Source: Actinocorallia populi (GTDB lineage Bacteria > Actinomycetota > Actinomycetes > Streptosporangiales > Streptosporangiaceae). From it: a stretch of DNA of 64,000 nucleotides. Below, in pieces: positions 58,930 through 64,000 of the stretch. The stretch covers positions 372,001-436,000 of the forward strand of contig NZ_PVZV01000005.1 of assembly GCF_002995495.1 (NCBI RefSeq), read 5' to 3'. The position numbers were made by a program, and so were the translations under genes. The first letter of the stretch is position 1. Every line of letters begins with the position of its first letter. The notes under the pieces were generated by a model, which was not told the DNA's origin, did no database searches, and saw only the letters and a program-made list of their open reading frames with translations.

Positions 58930-59373
58930 ATGCAGCTCGCCCAATACAACATCGCCCGGCTCGCGGCGCCCCTCGCCGACGCCGCCAACCGCGATTTCGT
59001 CGCCAACCTGGACCGCGTCAACGCACTCGCCGACGAGTCGCCCGGATTCGTCTGGCGGCTCGTGGACGAGGCGGGTGACGGCACCTTCCATCCCTACGAC
59101 GACCACCAGGTCATCGTCACCATGAGCGTCTGGGAGTCCCGGCAGGCGCTCTTCGACTTCACCTACCGCAGCGGCCACCTGGAGTTCCTCCGCCGCAGGC
59201 GCGAGTGGTTCGGGCACTCCGAGGCCCCCACGATCGTGTTGTGGTGGGTCCCCGACGGGCACGTCCCCACCGTCGAGGAGGGCAAGGCCCGCCTGGAGCT
59301 GCTCCGCGCCCAGGGGCCCACTCCCGAGGCCTTCACCTTCCGCGAGGACTTCGAGCCCGCCGCGGTTCGTTAG
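58930..59373 (+). CDS. DUF3291 domain protein
   Basis: Protein of 147 residues, ATG 58930, 12 bases after the SufR-like regulator, so probably co-transcribed. DUF3291 pattern: MQLAQYNIARLAAPLADAANRDFVANLDRVNALAD, FVWRL, VTMSVWESRQALFDFTYRSGH and APTIVLWWVPDGHVPTVEEG. The family has a dimeric ferredoxin-like alpha/beta fold related to antibiotic monooxygenases; activity unknown. The pairing with a possible Fe-S sensor hints at an oxidative role, an inference. Confidence 0.9.
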   Translation: MQLAQYNIARLAAPLADAANRDFVANLDRVNALADESPGFVWRLVDEAGDGTFHPYDDHQVIVTMSVWESRQALFDFTYRSGHLEFLRRRREWFGHSEAPTIVLWWVPDGHVPTVEEGKARLELLRAQGPTPEAFTFREDFEPAAVR

Positions 59374-59385
59374 ACTCCCGGGGCC

Positions 59386-59850
59386 ATGGCCGCCGACCAG
59401 CCCCGCGATCCCGACGTCGACCTCGGGTTCCCCGCCCAGCGCCGCGAACTGGAGCGCGCGCCCGGACCGCTCCTCGGCGCCATCGCCCTGGGCGGGGCGC
59501 TGGGCGCGGCGGCCCGCCACGGCCTGACCGTCCTGCTGCCCACGCCTTTGGGCGGGTTCGCCCTCGCCACGTTCCTCATCAACGTGACCGGCTGCCTCCT
59601 CATCGGCGCCCTGATGGCCGCGATCGCGGCCGTCCCCTCCCTGCCCGCCCTGACCCGGCCCTTCCTGGGCGTGGGCTTCCTGGGCGGGTTCACCACCTTC
59701 TCCACCTACGCCATGGACGTCCACCGGGCGGACTCCCCGCTCACCACGGTGCTCGTCCTTTCGGCCACGCCGCTGGCGGCGCTCCCGGCCGTCCGGCTGG
59801 GCGCCGCCGCGGCCCGGATTCCGCTGCGCCGCACGGGTACCGCGTCGTGA
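59386..59850 (+). CDS. crcB: fluoride exporter CrcB/FluC, subunit 1
   Basis: Fluc channel subunit of 154 residues with four membrane helices: LGAIALGGALGAAARHGL, FALATFLINVTGCLLIGALM with the conserved Asn, FLGVGFLGGFTTFSTYAMDV with the conserved TTFST, and LTTVLVLSATPLAALPAV. The ~30-residue charged N-terminal extension is common for one partner of heteromeric pairs. Its stop overlaps the next GTG as GTGA. Works at the cytoplasmic membrane to expel fluoride. Confidence 0.92.
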   Translation: MAADQPRDPDVDLGFPAQRRELERAPGPLLGAIALGGALGAAARHGLTVLLPTPLGGFALATFLINVTGCLLIGALMAAIAAVPSLPALTRPFLGVGFLGGFTTFSTYAMDVHRADSPLTTVLVLSATPLAALPAVRLGAAAARIPLRRTGTAS

Positions 59851-60218
59851 CCGTCCTGCTGGTGATGCTGGGCGCGGCGGTGGGGGCGCCGCTGCGGTAC
59901 CTGGTGGACCGGGCGGTGCAGCGAAGGCTCGGAACGGGGTTCCCGTGGGGGACGCTCACGGTGAACGTCGCGGGCTCGTGGGTGCTGGGCCTGCTCGCGG
60001 GGGCCTCGGTGGGGGGCGGGACGGCGGCACTGGCGGGGGCGGGGTTCTGCGGGGCGCTGACGACGTACTCGACTTTCGGTTACGAGGCCGTACGGCTGGT
60101 CGAAGGGGGCGCGCGGGCCCGCGCGTCGGCGTACGTGCTGGTGAGCACGGCTGCGGGGCTGGGGGCCGCCGGTCTGGGGATGGTGCTCGGCCAGGGGTTT
60201 GAGGCTGTCGGAAAATAA
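59847..60218 (+). CDS. crcB: fluoride exporter CrcB/FluC, subunit 2
   Basis: Fluc subunit of 123 residues from GTG 59847, translationally coupled to subunit 1. Helices: VLLVMLGAAVGAPLRYLVD, GTLTVNVAGSWVLGLLAG with conserved Asn, GFCGALTTYSTFGYEAV, and YVLVSTAAGLGAAGLGMVLG. Two different Fluc chains encoded in tandem usually form a heterodimer in Gram-positive bacteria. I see no fluoride riboswitch before the pair. An upstream open frame from 59205 is not real. Confidence 0.92.
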   Translation: MTVLLVMLGAAVGAPLRYLVDRAVQRRLGTGFPWGTLTVNVAGSWVLGLLAGASVGGGTAALAGAGFCGALTTYSTFGYEAVRLVEGGARARASAYVLVSTAAGLGAAGLGMVLGQGFEAVGK

Positions 60219-60286
60219 CCGGGCGATTGCCCTGAAACGGGCAGGATGTTTAGGGTGTCCGCCGTGGTCACCCTGAGGAAGAGCGA

Positions 60287-60889
60287 GTGAGGTCCGTCCC
60301 CGTGGGGTGGAACCCGCGCAGGCGCGGGAGGGAGACGGTGCCCCGGCTGCTCGACGCGGGCATCGAGTCCCTGCTGGAACTGGGGCCGGCGCGCTGCACG
60401 CCGCAGGCCGTCAGCGCGCGGGCGGGGGTGGCCCCGGCGGCGCTGTTCCACCACTTCGGCACCCTGGAGGACTTCTACATCGCGGTGGCCGAGGAGGTCG
60501 CCTGCCGCCAGCTCGCGGCCATGCAGGCACTGCTGGACGCCGCGCCCCGGGACGAGGAACCGCTCGAGACCGCCCTGCGCCTGCTGGCGGAGCTGAGCTC
60601 GAACCGCGTCAGCGCGGTCTTCCTCGACCTGATGGGAGCGGCCCGCACCGACCCCGCCCTGGCCGTCCGGCTCGGCACCCTGCTGGAGGCCTACCGCCGC
60701 GACATCCAGGAGATCGCCGTCCAGCTGCCGGGCCTGGACGAACTGCCGTCCGGCCTGTTCGCCGACCTCGTCCAGCTCGCCCTCGACCTGTTCCGCGGCA
60801 CCCGCCTGCGCGGGGGGGACCAGCGGGAGCGGATCCCGCTGATCCTGGCCCTGCTGCGGGGGCGGGTCGCGGTGCTGCTGGACGGCTGA
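60287..60889 (+). CDS. TetR family transcriptional regulator
   Basis: Regulator of 200 residues from GTG 60287 after GAGGAAG. HTH at about 15-60: LLDAGIESLLELGPARCTPQAVSARAGVAPAALFHHFGTLEDFYIAV. The ligand-binding domain contains VFLDLMGAARTDPALAVRLG and YRRDIQEIAVQLPGL. Separated from the crcB pair by 68 bases and convergent to the DMT transporter, six bases from its end. Target and ligand not evident. Confidence 0.87.
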   Translation: MRSVPVGWNPRRRGRETVPRLLDAGIESLLELGPARCTPQAVSARAGVAPAALFHHFGTLEDFYIAVAEEVACRQLAAMQALLDAAPRDEEPLETALRLLAELSSNRVSAVFLDLMGAARTDPALAVRLGTLLEAYRRDIQEIAVQLPGLDELPSGLFADLVQLALDLFRGTRLRGGDQRERIPLILALLRGRVAVLLDG

Positions 60890-60895
60890 GCCCGG

Positions 60896-61861
60896 TCACC
60901 GCCGCTGCGGGACGGCCGCCTCCCGGCGGCGCGACCCGTACCGGGGCGCGACGCTGGGCCGCGGCATCTCGTGGCGGGGGAACAACACGATCGCCATCAG
61001 GGCGAGCAGGAACCCGCCGGTGCGCAGGGCCGTCGGGACGAGGCCGTCCGGCCAGGGCTCGTCGAAGAGCACCGGGCTGCACAACACCAGCATCATCCGC
61101 CCGGTGACCGTGATGAGGGTGGCCACGATGACGATCCGGCAGCGCTGCAGGGCGATCTGCAGCTGGGCGAGCGCGATGCCGGCCATGCCCAGCGTCAGGT
61201 ACGGGTAGGGGGAGGCGACCAGCGCCATGACGGTGCCCTCGGACGCCCACACCGCCGCGATGCCGCGGATTCCCGTCTCGGCGACGCCCGAGCAGACACC
61301 CGCCCCGATGCCGTAGGCGACGCCCGCCAGGGGCCGCGCGTGCCGCCCGCCCCGGCTGCGGTCGCCGACCAGCCAGACCAGGCCCGCGACCAGCAGCGGC
61401 GGGACGGTCACCAGGGCCAGCTCCCACGGCGAGGGGGAGCGGGGGGACAGGTCGGCGCTGTCGGTGTCGGCGCCGGACAATCCCAGCAGCACCGTCGCCA
61501 GCCCGAACAGCGCGACGCTGGCCCACTCCCGCGGGCCGAGCCGCTCGCCGAGGAAGAGCGTCGCGTAGACCAGCAGCAGGACGAGGCTCACCGAGAAGGC
61601 CGCCTGCGCGACGCCCAGCGGCAGCGCCGAGAAGGCGATCACCTCGTAGGCCAGGCCGATGAACAGCAGGACGCCGCCGGTGAACCAGATCCCGTCGGTG
61701 AGCATGTGCCACACGGTGTGGAACGGGCGGCTGCCGCGCAGCGACGGCATGCGCGCCGCGGCCTGCCGGAAGAAGAGGAAGGCCATGTAGTAGACGCTCG
61801 TCCCGAGGATCGCCGCGCCCACCGAACCCAGGGTGACTCCGTCCAAGGCGGCGCTCCTCAT
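60896..61861 (-). CDS. DMT/EamA-type transporter
   Basis: Integral membrane protein of 321 residues with about nine or ten hydrophobic helices, starting VGAAILGTSVYYMAFLFFRQ. Segments such as LAYEVIAFSALPLGVAQAAFSVSLVLLLVYATLFLGERLGPREWASVALFGLATVLLGL match the DMT superfamily EamA repeat, including the conserved GERL turn. The C-terminus is basic. Substrate unknown. Start ATG 61861 has no strong ribosome-binding site. Divergent from the secreted-protein gene. Confidence 0.82.
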   Translation of the reverse strand: MRSAALDGVTLGSVGAAILGTSVYYMAFLFFRQAAARMPSLRGSRPFHTVWHMLTDGIWFTGGVLLFIGLAYEVIAFSALPLGVAQAAFSVSLVLLLVYATLFLGERLGPREWASVALFGLATVLLGLSGADTDSADLSPRSPSPWELALVTVPPLLVAGLVWLVGDRSRGGRHARPLAGVAYGIGAGVCSGVAETGIRGIAAVWASEGTVMALVASPYPYLTLGMAGIALAQLQIALQRCRIVIVATLITVTGRMMLVLCSPVLFDEPWPDGLVPTALRTGGFLLALMAIVLFPRHEMPRPSVAPRYGSRRREAAVPQRR

Positions 61862-62015
61862 CTGAACTTAGTGTGATCTGTCTCTCTTCCGACGGATACC
61901 TTACGGGAAGCAGGTCAGGGTCGTTATCTCGCCTGGATATCACCTCTAGCTCCGCTTTCACGCTATGTGGCACAATCCTCACGCTCGTTTCGTTCCCCAG
62001 GGAGGCGCGTTCCGC

Positions 62016-62837
62016 ATGAGACGTCTGAACAGCGCAGGAGCGGTGCTCCTGGCCGTCGCGGCGGTCCTCGCCGCCCCCGGGGCGGTCTCCGCCTCGGCCC
62101 GTGCGGACAAGACCCTCCGGCTGCGGCAGGACACCCCGGTCGGCGCCGCGAGCAAGGCGGGCGGCACATGCCCCGTGCCCGCGGACAAGGACGGCTGGCA
62201 CTTCAGCCTCGCCGAGGCCCCGCAGAACGTGGAGTTCCGGTCGGTGACCGCCACCTTCGACATCGGCGGCGCCCAGACGGTCGGCGCGGGCGGCCGCGAC
62301 GCCTACGTGGCGTCCGAGAGGGGGGCGAACCTCACCGGCGCCACCGCCGTCGTGGACGGTTCGCTGCTCGTCCTGCCGCTGGTGCGCTACTTCGACCTGG
62401 CCGGCACCTGCCCCGGCCAGGCGCCTCCGCCCCCGCCCCCGGCCGCACCCCCGCCCCCGGTCGAGCAGCCGCCCGCGGAGCAGCCGCATCAGGACGACCG
62501 GCCCGCCCAGGACCAGCCTCAGGACCAGCCCGCGGCGGACCCGGTGAACGACGGCCGGCCGGAGGAAGACGGCCAGAAGCCCGGCGCCTCCCCGGCGGCG
62601 GCCTCTCCCACCTCCGGCCCGGCCGACGCCACGAAGCTGCCGAAGGTCCCCGGCGGCCCCGACCAGCCCCGGCTCCACGTCAACACCGAGGAGGGCGGCA
62701 CCCCGGTGCCCGCCGCCGCCGACGAGCCCTCCGGCGGGCTGGGCGTCCAGGGGTTCTCCCTCATCGCCGGCGGCCTCTTCCTGCTGGTCTTCGGCGGTGC
62801 GGCCGCCTATCTGAACCTCCGCCGCCGCGGCGCCTGA
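62016..62837 (+). CDS. secreted, C-terminally membrane-anchored protein, unknown function
   Basis: Protein of 273 residues from ATG 62016 (after GGGAGG). Sec signal peptide MRRLNSAGAVLLAVAAVLAAPGAVSASA, cleavage probably near residue 28. A ~105-residue mature domain with two cysteines (GGTCPVPADKDGWHFSLAEAP, LAGTCPGQ) and beta-rich pattern, then a Pro/Gln/Glu-rich stalk of about 110 residues, and a C-terminal hydrophobic helix followed by Arg residues (LIAGGLFLLVFGGAAAYLNLRRRGA), as in sortase-less surface anchors. Function unknown. Confidence 0.82.
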   Translation: MRRLNSAGAVLLAVAAVLAAPGAVSASARADKTLRLRQDTPVGAASKAGGTCPVPADKDGWHFSLAEAPQNVEFRSVTATFDIGGAQTVGAGGRDAYVASERGANLTGATAVVDGSLLVLPLVRYFDLAGTCPGQAPPPPPPAAPPPPVEQPPAEQPHQDDRPAQDQPQDQPAADPVNDGRPEEDGQKPGASPAAASPTSGPADATKLPKVPGGPDQPRLHVNTEEGGTPVPAAADEPSGGLGVQGFSLIAGGLFLLVFGGAAAYLNLRRRGA

Positions 62838-62888
62838 CCCGGCCGTTCACCGCTCCCGGCGGACGGTGAACCGGGAGGCGTCCGGTAC

Positions 62889-62906
62889 ATTAAGCGTGCG
62901 CTTAAT
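62889..62906. promoter_or_regulatory. 18-bp perfect palindrome before acyl-CoA dehydrogenase
   Basis: ATTAAGCG-TG-CGCTTAAT: two 8-bp arms, perfect, with a 2-bp centre, 30 bases upstream of the start codon. A+T-rich arms stand out in this genome. Very likely the operator of a TetR-type regulator controlling the dehydrogenase; the regulator is not in the window unless one of the local TetR proteins acts in trans. Confidence 0.78.
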
Positions 62907-62936
62907 GAGCGGGCGCCCAGTGGACTGGAGGACGAT

Positions 62937-64000
62937 GTGCGGCGGACGCTGTTCAACGAGGACCATGAGGCTTTCCGGGAGACCGTGCGCGGCTTCGTCG
63001 AGCGCGTGCTCGTCCCGAACCACGAGCGCTTCATGGAGCAGCGCTCCATCGACCGCGAGGTCTGGCTGGAGGCCGGCAAGCTCGGCCTGCTCGGCCTCGA
63101 GGTCCCCGAGGAGTACGGCGGCTCCGGTGCCCACGACTTCCGCTTCAACGTCGTGGTCAACGAGGAGTTCTCCAAGGTCGCCCTGGCCTTCGCCTCCTGC
63201 ATGAGCATCCACGCCGACATCTGCGCCCCCTACCTGGTGAAGCTCACCACCGAGGAGCAGAAGAGGCGCTGGCTGCCGAAGTTCTGCACCGGCGAGCTGT
63301 GGACCGCCATCGCCATGACCGAACCCGGCGGCGGCTCCGACCTGGGCGCTTTGAAGACCACCGCCGTCCGCGACGGCGACGAATGGGTCATCAACGGCAG
63401 CAAGACCTTCATCACCAACGGCTACTCCGCCGACCTCGTCATCGTCGCCGCCCGCACCGACCCGGCCAAGGGCGCCAAGGGCATCTCCCTCTTCGCCGTC
63501 GAGACCGGCACCCCCGGCTTCGAACGCGGCCGCAAACTCGACAAGATCGGCCAGCACGAGTCCGACACCGCCGAGCTCTTCTTCAGCGACGTCCGCGTCC
63601 CCGCCGACAACATGATCGGCGAAGAGGGCATGGGCTTCGTCAACATGATGAAGCTCCTCCCGCAGGAACGCCTCGGCACCGCCGTCACCAACCTGGCCCA
63701 CGCCACCCAGATCTTCACCGAGACCCTGGCCTACGTGAAGGAGCGCAAGGCCTTCGGCCGCCCCGTCGGCTCCTTCCAGCACAACGCCTTCCAGCTCGCC
63801 GACCTCGCCACCGCCCTCGACGTGGCCCAGGCCTACGTGGACCAGTGCACCCAGGCCCACGTCCTGGGCGAGGCCACCACCGTCGACGTCTCCAAGGCCA
63901 AACTCTGGTCCTCCGAAATCCAGAACCAGGTCATCGACACCTGCGTCCAGCTCCACGGCGGCTACGGCTACATGACCGAATACCGCACCGCCCGAGCCTG
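62937..64000 (+). CDS. acyl-CoA dehydrogenase (3' end outside window)
   Basis: FAD-dependent acyl-CoA dehydrogenase, 354 residues visible. GTG 62937 follows GGAGGA by four bases. Features in order: N-terminal helical domain, VPEEYGGSGAHDFRFNVVV, TAIAMTEPGGGSDLGALKTTA (FAD contacts), GSKTFITNGYSADLVI, VRVPADNMIGEEGMGF, LPQERLGTAV, ERKAFGRPVGSFQHNAFQLAD and at the edge LHGGYGYMTEYRTARA, which holds the catalytic Glu. Only some 20-30 residues should be missing. The gene has no stop in the window. Desaturates acyl-CoA; probably regulated through the upstream palindrome. Confidence 0.92.
   Translation, partial: MRRTLFNEDHEAFRETVRGFVERVLVPNHERFMEQRSIDREVWLEAGKLGLLGLEVPEEYGGSGAHDFRFNVVVNEEFSKVALAFASCMSIHADICAPYLVKLTTEEQKRRWLPKFCTGELWTAIAMTEPGGGSDLGALKTTAVRDGDEWVINGSKTFITNGYSADLVIVAARTDPAKGAKGISLFAVETGTPGFERGRKLDKIGQHESDTAELFFSDVRVPADNMIGEEGMGFVNMMKLLPQERLGTAVTNLAHATQIFTETLAYVKERKAFGRPVGSFQHNAFQLADLATALDVAQAYVDQCTQAHVLGEATTVDVSKAKLWSSEIQNQVIDTCVQLHGGYGYMTEYRTARA

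Noticed and set aside
59374-59386. Fluoride riboswitch before the crcB pair
   Set aside because: Only 12 bases separate crcB from the previous gene and no crcB motif is visible in the preceding coding region.

Overview
The window is very G+C-rich and almost wholly coding. It has GTG starts, ATGA/GTGA/TGATG gene junctions, a PknB-type kinase, small HGxxPAAW and DUF5302 proteins and two mce loci. This points to a filamentous or soil actinobacterium; a Streptosporangiaceae-like genome (Nonomuraea/Streptosporangium type) is my inference, not shown by any marker gene. I see no rRNA, tRNA, CRISPR array, complete insertion sequence or origin.

Region 1 (1-7229) is the 3' part of an mce lipid-uptake operon: the end of an MceB-type gene, then MceC, MceD, lipoprotein MceE and MceF, followed by four small membrane-anchored Mce-associated proteins. 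These four form a duplicated gene pair. Region 2 (7356-26300) is mostly chromosomal housekeeping: two paralogous PucR/CdaR-type regulators, a CoA-binding protein, helicase HrpB, a divergent MarR/YceI pair with a readable promoter and operator, a HAD hydrolase, small membrane proteins, an alpha/beta hydrolase, a RibD-like reductase, a Ser/Thr kinase, an aldo/keto reductase, a fused BluB-CobT cobalamin lower-ligand enzyme, a type II NADH dehydrogenase, phosphoglucomutase and a Nei-type glycosylase.

Region 3 (26300-35000) holds a TetR/VOC/carboxymuconolactone-decarboxylase set. It also has a tryptophan attenuator (17-residue leader peptide with three consecutive Trp codons, then a terminator hairpin) before a fused anthranilate synthase TrpE-TrpG. 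Next come a translationally coupled flavohemoglobin-like/TetR pair, an unexplained lower-GC patch rich in inverted repeats, a class I amidotransferase and an acyl-CoA dehydrogenase.

Region 4 (35143-44197) is a complete second mce operon: two YrbE permeases, MceA-F and one Mce-associated protein. Genes 3-8 are joined by 1- or 4-base overlaps, so the products are probably made together as one envelope lipid importer. No MceG-type ATPase is present in the window. Just downstream is a long coiled-coil protein with what look like decayed helicase motifs.

Region 5 (46379-64000) contains a LeuE-type exporter, a CHAP-domain protein, an MFS transporter, a lipoprotein, Tex with an Arg/Gly-rich tail, a MocR-type regulator, several small proteins, a FabF-like ketosynthase, a cysteine-bearing SufR-like regulator, a paired CrcB fluoride exporter, a TetR regulator, a DMT transporter and a secreted anchored protein. 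It ends with an acyl-CoA dehydrogenase, cut by the window end, preceded by a perfect 18-bp palindrome. Several genes and predicted sites suggest lipid or acyl-CoA import and breakdown under TetR-type control.
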